From: Caulochytrium protostelioides
Taxonomy: Eukaryota > Chytridiomycota > Caulochytriomycetes > Caulochytriales > Caulochytriaceae
Assembly: GCA_003615045.1 (NCBI GenBank)
Contig: ML014118.1
Span: forward strand, 62,001-126,000
Reading direction: 5' to 3'
DNA length: 64,000 nt
Of the stretch, positions 1-9,027 are shown one piece after another. Position numbers and translations under genes: made by a program. The notes beneath the pieces were generated by a model. That model saw nothing but the letters and a program-made list of their open reading frames with translations. It made no database searches and had not been told where the DNA came from. Within the stretch, counting starts at the first letter, position 1. The number at the start of each line of letters is the position of its first letter.

Positions 1-2
1 TC

Positions 3-566
3 GCGGCGGCCGAGCAGGAGGCGACGGCGCTGCGGGCGTCGGTGGCGGCGCTCGAGGCGCAGGGCGCCGGCGCGTCCACGGACGAGACGAGCCAGAAGCT
101 CGGACAGACCACGCAGAGGCTCGTATTGCTCACCGAGCAGAACAAGAGCCTCCACCAGGCGATGCGGTCTGCGAAAGCGCACATTGCGAGCCAGGACACC
201 ATGATTAAGACACTCGGCAGCGGCGGCAGCGGCGGCGACGGCGACCCGGCGGGCGCAGGCGGCGACGCCGCGGGCCCCGCGAGCGCTTTCCGGGAAGCGC
301 TCGCGTCGGCGCAGTCGCGGCTGCGGGAGACCGAGTTTGAGCTCGAGCGCGCGCGGCAGGAGATCATGGACACGCGGTCGGATGCGCGGCGCGAGCAGAA
401 GATCGTCTTTTCGCTGTTCATGAACATGAACGCGCAGCAGGAGATCAATAAGTTCCTCGGTAATCCGGCGGGCACCGTGGTTACGGGCCACGGCGAGCGC
501 ACCACGACGGCGCCGCGTGCCTGGCTCAACCAGCGGCAACTGTCCGACCACCAGAGTCGTCGCTAA
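3..566 (+). CDS. Hook-like coiled-coil adaptor, C-terminal part (5' end outside window)
   Basis: The frame is open from base 3 and ends in TAA at 564-566, so only the last 187 or so residues are present. The visible part is Ala/Glu/Gln/Arg-rich coiled coil broken by a Gly/Ala linker (about residues 70-90 of the visible part). The end carries REQKIVFSLFMNMN and, after a linker, AWLNQRQ. These align by eye with the conserved tail of Hook proteins (EEKLIVSAWYNMG and FLARQRQ). Hook proteins link dynein to cargo such as early endosomes and to the FTS/FHIP complex; the tail is the cargo side. The N-terminal Hook domain cannot be checked here. Another coiled-coil protein with a similar tail remains possible. 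Confidence 0.6.
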   Translation, partial: AAAEQEATALRASVAALEAQGAGASTDETSQKLGQTTQRLVLLTEQNKSLHQAMRSAKAHIASQDTMIKTLGSGGSGGDGDPAGAGGDAAGPASAFREALASAQSRLRETEFELERARQEIMDTRSDARREQKIVFSLFMNMNAQQEINKFLGNPAGTVVTGHGERTTTAPRAWLNQRQLSDHQSRR

Positions 567-756
567 TCATGCGCTCTCACGGACGGATGCTTCTGCTAAC
601 GCGGCACAGCCTTCATGGTAGAGCTGTATGATCCACCACTTTTGTATATCAGGAGAGAGATGGGCGAGAGAAGAGAAGATTCCTACAGCGGCGCTCGTCA
701 GCGTCGTCGACATCTGACATGTTGCAGTTTGAGGCTATAGATAATTGAGGATCGCG

Positions 757-1414
757 TCATCGGGGGTCAAAACGACCGCAGACATAGCGCTCCGGATCCT
801 GGACGGGAAGCGTACTGAGCTGCTGGGCGAGATCGCGCCAGTAGGCCAGCTTCGTCGCGGGCTTTAGATCGATATCAGCGACCACGACGGCATCGCAGAC
901 GACATCGGCGACCTCGACAGCATCGCCGACGACTGCGGCGACGGGATCATTGAGGAGGCGGAAGCGAAAGAGGAACGAGCAGTCCCGCAAGGCCATCAGA
1001 GCGCGCACACTCAGCAGCGCGACCGCCACGTCGTCTGTGTCCTTCCGTGCTGCCACATACTTGCACGGCATGGCCTCGACAGCATCGCTGTCCGCGAGAG
1101 AGGCCATCGCCATGAATAGGGTCGGGTCGGTCGGCCATGTTGTCGCCGTGGCCGTGGCTGCCGCCGTGGCTAACGGTCCGTCGTCGACGGCGGGATCGGC
1201 GGCTGCGGCGAGCAGAGACGCCGACGCGGCCTCGAGACGGTCTTGCAGCACGGCGAGACGGCGCCACAGATCGCGATGCTCGGTGAGTGCGGTCACAATG
1301 GCGCGCACGAGCCGCCGCCGGGCGGGTCCCGCGCCCGCCGGCCAGCGCGCGGTCGCGGTCCACGCGGCCGGCAAGGCCCGCGCTTGCATCACGGGGGGCG
1401 CCGCCATCGCGGAT

Positions 1415-1448
<34 letters not shown>

Positions 1449-2298
1449 TGCCCGCCAGGCCGTCGAGGTGCTCGACAGCGCGGGACGCCACGCGGGCGGC
1501 GGTCGCTTGAAAGACGGCGTCGTCAGCCGCCGCGAGTCCCAGATGGCAGTGGTCCGCGGGCGCGGCGCGCGCGGCGGCGGCGGATCCGGCTTGCTTCAGC
1601 AGCACGCGCCGGCAGTTACGGCACGGCGGGTCGACGAGCCGCGCGGTGAGCCATTTCGGTTTGAGCTCAAAGACGGCCACCGGCGGGTGCCCCACGGACG
1701 GCGGCGCGGACGGCGGCGCGCACGGCACCGACGGGTGGCGCGGCACCATCGTCCAGAGGTCGTCGATGGCCTGCGCGACAGCGCCGACGGGCGGAGGTTC
1801 GTGCGGCAGGGAGTCGTCAGCGGCGGGCGCGTGTTGCCGTGAAAGGTCCGACGGCAGCGCGGCCGCGAGGACCGCGATGGTCGCGGGCGGCAGCCACCAC
1901 CACCGTGGCGCGGCCGCCGCCGCTCCGTCCGCGGATGCTGACGAAGGCGGGACGGCGCCACCGGGGAGGGGGAGCGCCGCGTGGACCCACTGGTGGAAGA
2001 GGGTCTGCGAGCGGCAGCGCGCAATGACGGCGCTGGACGGGCCGTCGAGGGGCCCGGCGTCCTGCAGCCGTGGCGACGAGGGCGGCAGCGGACGCCGCGG
2101 CGCGTAGGCGAGATCACGGAGAGTGAGACGGAGCAGACGGCGTATGAGCGCGGGTGGTAGCGCGGCATCGGTGTCGTCGGAGTCGACCGCGGCAGCGTGA
2201 TACTGAAACACGGCATGGGCGTTGCCAGCCCCGAGAAAGCGAAACGCCGCGGCCTGCGCCGGCGTGAGGGACGGGAAGCTCATGGTGCTGGTCGGCAT
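757..2298 (-). CDS. IPK1: Inositol-pentakisphosphate 2-kinase (Ipk1 family)
   Basis: This enzyme would phosphorylate the 2-position of InsP5 to make phytate (InsP6), a cofactor of mRNA export and precursor of pyrophosphates. Family motifs appear in order: GAGNAHAVFQY (nucleotide-binding loop, about residue 23), FELKPKW (about 209), the Cys-rich CRNCRRVLLK (about 225), DHCHLGL, a late SFLFRF, and DIDLKP near residue 473, the usual metal/ATP-binding Asp region. I chose the ATG at 2296-2298, 15 bases upstream of another at 2281-2283. The open frame extends to 2463, but the extra residues look like leader sequence, and the Ipk1 fold starts soon after these Met codons. The 513-residue protein is interrupted by Ala/Pro-rich inserts and an 11-Gly run at about 1416-1450, longer than yeast Ipk1. 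Transcribed divergently from the next gene. Confidence 0.85.
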
Positions 2299-2874
2299 GA
2301 CGGGACGTGATTGGCTGAAGCGAGCCTGATGAATGCGGTGGAGTCGATACGCAGCCAATACAAGACCAAAATGCGACCCATACGCGACGCTGTCGATCAC
2401 GCGGAGCTGTGTGCCCACGTCGTGCATCTCCCGAGTACAGCCGATGGCCGATCGCATCGGCACGTGGGTGACACGCGGGGGGCGGCTCAGCCGACTTTAT
2501 GCAATCAGGCAAGCAAGGACCCCCGAAAGGCGAGCGAAGGCCGACGTCTCTCAAAGTGGCGCCGCCCCATCGGAACTCCGCTCGACCGTTTCACAATCCC
2601 CGCCCGTCCAATTACAAACGGCGGTTCGACTGGCACGCCGGGCGATACACGACAAGAGCATTCGCTCGCGCCGATCGCAGGCCGAGGACCATGCGCTGGT
2701 GCCCATGGCATTGCCTATCGATCCATCGGGCCGCTTCTGCTACTGCTTGCAACCATCAGATCGCATGCGTTTTCCTGTCCAGCGACACGACCCCTCAGTT
2801 CATCACCGCAACAAACTCGTGACTCGCCTCGCTGAGCCACCCATCGTTACTGAACCGATCACCCATATCGCGCC
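2299..2874. promoter_or_regulatory. Divergent intergenic region
   Basis: This 576-base stretch separates two divergently transcribed genes and must hold both promoters. It contains short overlapping open frames without recognisable similarity. I see no clear TATA box or other named element. Confidence 0.4.
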
Positions 2875-4471
2875 ATGTCGCCATCAGAAACACAGGCGCC
2901 GCCGCTGAAGCGGCCGCGGTCGCCTGCAGCGGAGGCAAGCGCGTCCGCCGCCTCGGCGACAAAACGCCGTGCGAGGGCCGAGACGGCCCCGCCGGCGCGC
3001 GACGCGTCGCAGCACGTGGCCGAATGCCACGACCCGCTGTGCGACGGCTGCGCCGCGGGGGAGATCGAGCTCCCCGACGCGCTGCGCGAGGACCCCGAGG
3101 CCGCCTATGACGCGGCCGTGTGCACCGCAGCGCGGCTGGTCGACGGCCACGGCGATCGCAGGGCCGCTGGCGACGCCGATGACCAGGAAGCCGTGTACCG
3201 CATGCTGCTGGAGGCGTGTGTTGCGCAGCTGCGCAAAGAAGCCGAGCAGAGCCCCGTGTCGTGGCCGCGACGCACGTTGCATGCTGCGGCGCTGCGGCGG
3301 CTGTTTGACGCCGTCCAGCACCGCCCGCACCTCGAGGAAGCCTATGACCTTCTTGGCGCCGATGCGGTCAGCGCTAGCCAGAAAGCGATCGAGAGCTTGA
3401 AGGAAAGTTCCACTCAAACGTGGGGTGCAGGTGCAGGCGATGCGGCGCTGTTGAGTTGGCACCTCGAGTATGCACGCACGCTGTGCCGATTTCCGCAAGC
3501 TTGGGCCGCTCAGAACGCGCTGCCCGCGCGCGATCCTGTTCATATCGTCGCCGAGCGGCTGAACGATGCCATCCAAGCGGTAAGTTACGCAGTTATACGG
3601 CTTGCATGCCATGCCGGGTGGGGATGTCCCCATCGTTGTTTCTCCCACGCATCTCTGTTGATTCCTGATTTCTGACTCCAGTTTTGTTTTGATGTGAATG
3701 GGAATGCGGTGATTGACATCTACATGCTTTCGGTGACGTTAGATCGAGACCATGACCACGGTCGCGTCGACGGACACCAGCAAGGATGCCGATCTACTGA
3801 ATGCCCGCGTGCTGCGGCTGGACACGTCTCATCTGCACGCGATTGATGTGTTGCTGGACGACATTTTGGCCTCCTTCGCCCATGGCTGGCCGTACCGCCC
3901 CGCGCGCGGACCCTGGAAGGCATGCGGTCCGCTGCGGTGCGTGCTGGACGCGGTGCCGAAGCTCGATCGCGTCCTCACCGCCAGCGCGGCCGCGTTGGCC
4001 GGTCTGCGCCGCCGCGCCGTCGTCCGCGAAGCGCTATCGTCCTTTTACAGGGTCCAGATGGAGCTCAAGGACCCGAGCCGGGCGACAGACGCGGCTTTCC
4101 AGGCCCAGATGCTGGAGACGATGCGCCACGTGGTGCAGGTGCTGACGACCCTCGATACCGGCAGCGCCGCGGAAGCAGACGCATCGAAAGGCACCACGTC
4201 GCGCGTCGATCCATTTTTGGAAGCGTATGCGGCCGGGCAAGCGGCGCTGCTGGTCAGTCACCTGAGTGAAGACGAGGAGGAAGCGATGGATGCCGCGATG
4301 ACGGCGTACGACTGTCTTAAGCAGGCGAGCGCCCACGGCGGCGGCGATGCGCTGGAGGCCCAGCTGAACGATCTCGCCGAGTTGTTTGACGACGAGGACG
4401 CCGAGGGCGGTTCCAACGACGATTCATCAAACGACGAGGACGATGACGGCGATGATGACGCGTCAAAGTGA
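2875..4471 (+). CDS. Two-exon helical protein of unknown function with acidic tail
   Basis: Exons are 2875-3579 and 3743-4471, joined in frame across a 163-nt intron (GTAAGT donor at 3580, TTAG acceptor ending at 3742). The product is about 477 residues. The N-terminus has a short basic, nuclear-signal-like stretch (KRPRSPA, then KRRARA), the middle is predicted mostly helical, and the tail is Asp/Glu/Ser/Asn-rich (from about residue 450). The layout of basic start, helical body and acidic end recalls nuclear TPR-like proteins such as Ett1/Nro1, but I could not match a conserved motif, so I assign no function. Unspliced reading would stop at 3675. The gene faces Thg1 tail to tail. Confidence 0.6.
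3580..3742 (+). other. Intron of the helical-protein gene
   Basis: The donor is GTAAGT directly after the Gln-Ala codons and the acceptor is TTAG. The splice is phase 0 and joins the two long open frames. A second AG at 3680-3681 would put exon 2 in the wrong frame, which favours 3742. Confidence 0.65.
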
Positions 4472-4587
4472 TGCGACCAAGCAAGGCGCGAGGCGTGGTG
4501 CCCAAGACGCCATCCAGAAAGTCGATCCGCCAAGGACACAGATAAGAGCATAATAATTTAAAATGGCGACGCGCGATTCGAAGCTGG

Positions 4588-5535
4588 TCAGGACGTATCC
4601 GGCTGCAGAAGTTCTTCCTGATCGTCGGGCGCGTGGTGGGCGATGACAGCGCGCTTAGTATGCACCATGCCCTGGCCATCGCTACCGTTCTTGGCGAGCT
4701 TGGCCGCCTTGGGCGGCGGCCCGCGGAGCTGCTTGACCCGCGGCGCCTGCACGGTCAGGATGGCGGGATGGGCGTCCCAGAACGCGTCGCCAATCAGATC
4801 ATCATACGTTGTCTGGATCACGTCGCGCTGGCGCACTACCGGCTCGCCGGTAGTCCGTGACGTCTCGGTGACGGCCGTCTTGGTCCGGAACAAGGTCGAC
4901 CCTTTGCGGAACATGGCAGGCAGGTGCGCGTAGTTGATGTCATACTGCGTGAACAGTATTTCGTTTTTGCCCGCGGCATTGGTATCCTTCAAGATGGCCT
5001 CGACCTCCCGCGTAGTGCGTTCCGGGTGCTTCGGGTCGAGGACCATGGTCCAGAAGGTCGTATTGTAGAGGTTGTTAATGTGGCAGTCGGCCTGGCGCCA
5101 TGCAAAGTAGTCGCGGACATTCTGGACGGTCGGGTAGACGACGGCCCGCGCGTCGAACACGGGCGGAGACTGCAGCGTGGTGTTGGGCATGTACTGCGGC
5201 CACAGGAACGTATACTGGGCGGCGAACTGCGAGGCGATGGTGGACACGAGTTTCGCCTCGCGCCGACGGAAGATCTGCGCGTGCGGCGGCAGCAGAAACG
5301 ACATCTCGTCGCTTTCGCCATATGCGAGCACGATGTCCTGATAGGACTGGAGGATCGAGCGCGCGCATGCGTTCATCAGATCCAGGGCCGCGGCGTCGTT
5401 CGGTTTGGCAAACTGGTGTGCCTTGCTGAATTGGTGGAATGCCTGACCATCGAGGCGGACCACGAGCCACGTGTTGGGCAGCAGTCGGTCATCGCGCTCG
5501 AATGACTTGACATACGCATACTGGGTGCAGGCCAT
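4588..5535 (-). CDS. THG1: tRNA-His guanylyltransferase
   Basis: Thg1 adds the essential extra G at position -1 of tRNA-His, working in the 3'-5' direction with a palm fold like that of polymerases. The 315-residue product has RLDGQ with Asp29, the second metal site GESDE with Asp76 and Glu77 (same positions as in human Thg1), FAKPND, and HINNLYNTTFW. It begins MACTQYAYVKSFE, the usual Thg1 start. After the family core comes a Pro/Lys-containing and then acidic extension of some 50 residues, making it longer than the yeast protein. It converges with the upstream gene, with only 116 bases between the two stops. Confidence 0.95.
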   Translation of the reverse strand: MACTQYAYVKSFERDDRLLPNTWLVVRLDGQAFHQFSKAHQFAKPNDAAALDLMNACARSILQSYQDIVLAYGESDEMSFLLPPHAQIFRRREAKLVSTIASQFAAQYTFLWPQYMPNTTLQSPPVFDARAVVYPTVQNVRDYFAWRQADCHINNLYNTTFWTMVLDPKHPERTTREVEAILKDTNAAGKNEILFTQYDINYAHLPAMFRKGSTLFRTKTAVTETSRTTGEPVVRQRDVIQTTYDDLIGDAFWDAHPAILTVQAPRVKQLRGPPPKAAKLAKNGSDGQGMVHTKRAVIAHHAPDDQEELLQPDTS

Positions 5536-6172
5536 CGCGGTCGTCCGGCCGGTAGCGTGGCAATCCAGTCACGCGGACCCAAGAATCGTCGGAGTTTGAG
5601 GGATTGATCGAAGAAGAGTCCGACTCTGCAGGGCGCACGATCGTTAAACGTACCGCTACAATGTAACATCAAGCACATGCGCTGTAATCCGATGCGCGAC
5701 GACAATTTATGACCGTGTTACTCTGATAAACTAGCTGTCAAGCACTTGAGAGAGGCGCGATGACATGGCCTGCGGTTCAGCTCATCCGGATGGGCGGAAC
5801 AAGGTGACACCGCCATCATTGTTGCGTTTCGAGAAGGACGCTGCTGCGCCACAGAGCCCACCCCCTGGTCTCCAAGCACTGGGGACGGGCCCGGCGGAGC
5901 CACGGCGATCGCAGCCGCTGCAACGCGTACCCTGGATTTCATGCTCGCAGTCTTTAAGAGACGTTACGTATGCGTTACCGGTTCTTGGAGAAGATCTGCT
6001 TCTAGATGATCCAAGTATACGTCATATGAGCGGCGTTCCGCCACGTGGTAGTATGATCGCGCTGCGCATAGCGCCATCAACTGTCGTTAGGACCCCTATT
6101 GAGCGCATCCTCATCCGTGATCACTTGCTTGCATCAGCGAAAACTCCGAAAACACCCATACCCCGTCTCCTC
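5536..6172. promoter_or_regulatory. Intergenic region between THG1 and DNA ligase I
   Basis: The region holds the divergent promoters and the ligase leader. The ligase reading frame is open back to an ATG at 5765, but the sequence before 6173 does not look like ligase or a targeting signal, so I treat it as leader. No other gene is supported. Confidence 0.4.
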
Positions 6173-6274
6173 ATGCGGGGCTTGTGGCGCGCTTTTAGAT
6201 ATTCACATCTGCATTCGCTCATATCCTTCCAACAGACATCTCGGACGTTCTCGCCCTCGACGGCGTCCCTCGCT
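6173..6274 (+). other. In-frame upstream start of the ligase: candidate mitochondrial targeting leader
   Basis: The ATG at 6173 lies 34 codons before the start at 6275 in the same open frame. The added residues are rich in Arg, Ser, Leu and Phe with no Asp or Glu, beginning MRGLWRAFRYSHLHSLISF. This is typical of a matrix-targeting presequence. The upstream ATG has C at -3 (poor context), while 6275 has G at -3 (better), which would allow leaky scanning. In yeast CDC9, known alternative starts produce the mitochondrial and nuclear ligases in the same way. Confidence 0.6.
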
Positions 6275-8887
6275 ATGCGGCAAGTACCCCAGCAGACCAA
6301 GCTGTAAGTCCCCATGACGGCTCGTATCGACCACATGCTGGCAGTTGCCGAGCTCACGTCTCATTCATCATTGCGACTAATTTTTGTGCTTTTTTCTCGT
6401 GTGTGCTGGGTATACTGTGTTGATCACAGATGGTTCACGGCACCAGGCAAGAAGCCTTCGGCGTCGTCGACGTCATTGACGTCAGCTAAGGCGACACAGC
6501 CGTTCACACAAGATAAGCCGGCCAAGTCAGCCAAGTCGGCCGATGATGCTGCGACATCCGCAGTCGCTGCCGAGCTCGAAGCGGCGCCACCACCGACGAA
6601 GCGACAGCGTGTGATCGACGACAGCGACAGCGAGACCGACACCGGTGTCGTGCCGGCTCAGCAGGCCACGATAGCGCCAAGGACGGCGAAAGCCGAATCA
6701 CACGCGTCGTCGCCGATGTCAGAATTAGAAACCCCGTCACTCCCGACCGCCGACTCCGCGGCCCTGTCAGCAACGGCCTCGGTCGCGTCGACGCCGCGGA
6801 AGCGACGGAAAGATGTGGACCGCGCGGCGCGCGCGATCGATGCGGAGGCGCAGCTTTCGGACACGGGATCAAGCGCCAGCGCGAGCGCCAGCGATGTCGA
6901 ATCCGATCTCGGTTCTGATCGTGATTTACAGGCCGAGGCTGACCCGGTCAAGCGCGAGGCCAAGGCCGCCGTCATCCGCGAGCTGCCCGACGAGAAAAGC
7001 ATGCCGAGCTGGCCCATCGGCAAAGACGTGCCGTACAGCGCCTTGTGCGAGGTGTTTGACGAGGTCAGTGAAACGCGGTCACGGCTCTTGATTTTGAAGT
7101 ACATGACGCGTTTTTTTGTCGACATCATCCGACACAACCCGCAAGAACTGGTGTATGCGGTCTATCTGTCGCTCAACCGGCTGGGTCCCGAGTATGAAGG
7201 CAAGGAACTCGGCCTCGGGGAGAGCATTCTTTTGAAAGCGATCGCTCAGTCCACGGGCCGCGAAGTCAAAATGCTCAAGGCCGATCTCCAGCGTCTTGGC
7301 GATCTGGGCGAAGTCGCGGTGCTGAGCCGCGGCAAGCAGCGGACCATGTTCAAGCCGAAACCGCTGACGTTGCGCCACGTCTTCAAGACCCTTTCCGAGC
7401 TCGCGAGCATCACGGGCTCCAGCTCACAGGCCAAGAAGGTCGATAAGATTAACAGTCTGCTGGTAGGGTGTACGGACAACCAAGCCAAGTACTTGATTCG
7501 CTCGTGTGCCGGCAAACTCCGCATCGGCCTGGCCGAGCAGACGATTCTGCCTTCTCTTGCGCAAGCGTTCACGATTGCGGAACAAAAGAACAACAAGCTG
7601 CCGTCCGAAGAGAAGCTGGTGCGCCACATTGAAATCGTCAAGCAGGTGTTCAGTGAGCTCCCCAACTATGACCGTCTGATTGAAGCCATGCTGACGCACG
7701 GCGTCGCCAACCTGGCCGAACACTGCGAGCTGACGCCGGGGATCCCGCTGAAGCCGATGCTGGCGCACCCCACCAAGTCGCTCACCGAGGTGCTCGACCG
7801 TTTCGAAAACATGATGTTCACGTGCGAGTACAAGTATGATGGCGAGCGCGCTCAGATCCACCGCACGCCCGCCGGTCAAAGCTTCGTGTACTCGCGCAAC
7901 TCAGAAAACCTCTCGCAGAAGTACCCCGATATTCTGTCACGGATTGCGTCGTTTTCGGCCAAGGATGCCGACGGCAACCCGAAGGCCAAGAGCTTCGTGC
8001 TGGACTGCGAAGCCGTTGCGTGGGACCGCCAGGCCGGTAAAATTCTGCCCTTCCAAGTTCTTAGCACGCGCAAGCGCAAAAACACGACGGACGAAGAAAT
8101 TGCCGTCCAAGTATGCGTGTTTGCGTTTGATCTGCTCTACTTGAACGGCGAAGCCTTGACCCGCAAAACCTTGCGCGAGCGCCGCGCGCTGCTGTATGAG
8201 CACTTCGAGGCGCAGGACGGCCGATTTGCGTTTGCGGTTCACTCCGAAGGCTCTAACGTGAATGACATCCAGGAGTTCCTGGATGCTTCAATTGTCGATG
8301 CCTGCGAAGGCTTAATGGTCAAGACGCTCGATCGCGATGCGTCCTATGAGCCGAGCCGCCGCTCACGCAACTGGCTCAAGGTCAAGAAGGACTACCTCAG
8401 CGGCGTCGGGGACTCGCTCGACTTGGTGGTCATTGGCGGCTACATTGGCAAGGGCAAGCGCACGGGATGGTATGGCGGGTACCTGCTCGCGTGCTACGAC
8501 GAGGAGAGCGAGGCCTACCAAGCCATCTGCAAGGTGGGCACCGGCTTCTCCGAGGAGAACCTCAAGCTCTTCAGCGAAACCCTACAGTCACACATCATTT
8601 CAGGCCCCAGGAGCTACTACGAGTGGACCGACCATCCGCTTGTGCGCCCCGACGTCTGGTTCGAGCCTAAACTTGTGTTTGAAATCAAGGCCGCCGATCT
8701 TAGTCTGAGCCCTGTGCACAAAGCTGCGTACGGCCACATCGACTCGGAGAAGGGCATTTCGTTGCGGTTCCCCCGGTTCCTCCGTCTGCGCGACGACAAG
8801 GCCCCCGAGCAAGCAACCAACGCGACTCAAGTCGCCGACCTGTTCCGAGCCCAGAATCGCCACGGCGACGACAAGGACAAGGACTAA
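6275..8887 (+). CDS. LIG1: DNA ligase I, ATP-dependent (nuclear form; spliced)
   Basis: Exon 1 is 6275-6303 and exon 2 is 6430-8887; a 126-nt intron (GTAAGT...CACAG) joins them in frame to give 828 residues. The enzyme seals nicks in replication and repair. The N-terminal 200 residues are Ser/Ala/Lys/Asp-rich and disordered, with a KRQR and a KRRK basic cluster. The family DNA-binding domain follows, then motif I YKYDGER with the adenylated lysine at residue 478, and motif V LKVKKDYL. The C-terminal OB region ends SLRFPRFLRLRDDK. Across the splice the N-terminus reads QQTKLWFT, loosely like a PCNA-interacting peptide but two residues short of consensus. An in-frame upstream ATG at 6173 adds a possible mitochondrial leader. 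Without splicing, the frame could only start at 6314 with intron-encoded residues. Confidence 0.93.
6304..6429 (+). other. Intron of DNA ligase I
   Basis: GTAAGT donor at 6304 and CACAG acceptor ending at 6429. The splice rebuilds a Leu codon (CT+A) and joins the short first exon to the TGG TTC ACG frame. The intron itself is T-rich and would encode an implausible hydrophobic stretch if retained. Confidence 0.7.
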
Positions 8888-9027
8888 AAACAATCCGTGC
8901 CCGAGATGCTATCTGATTGATGTCCGTCTCATCCCTCGCCTTTGATGTGGCTGGGCTGATTGGCACCATTCCGGCCATGGACATGCTGCACCGCTATTTG
9001 AATATATGTATTCTGTTGGATCAGCCG

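Noticed and set aside
6314-6429. Reading DNA ligase from the ATG at 6314 without splicing
   Set aside because: The extra residues come from a stretch with GT..AG ends and give an implausible hydrophobic N-terminus; the splice restores a sensible one.
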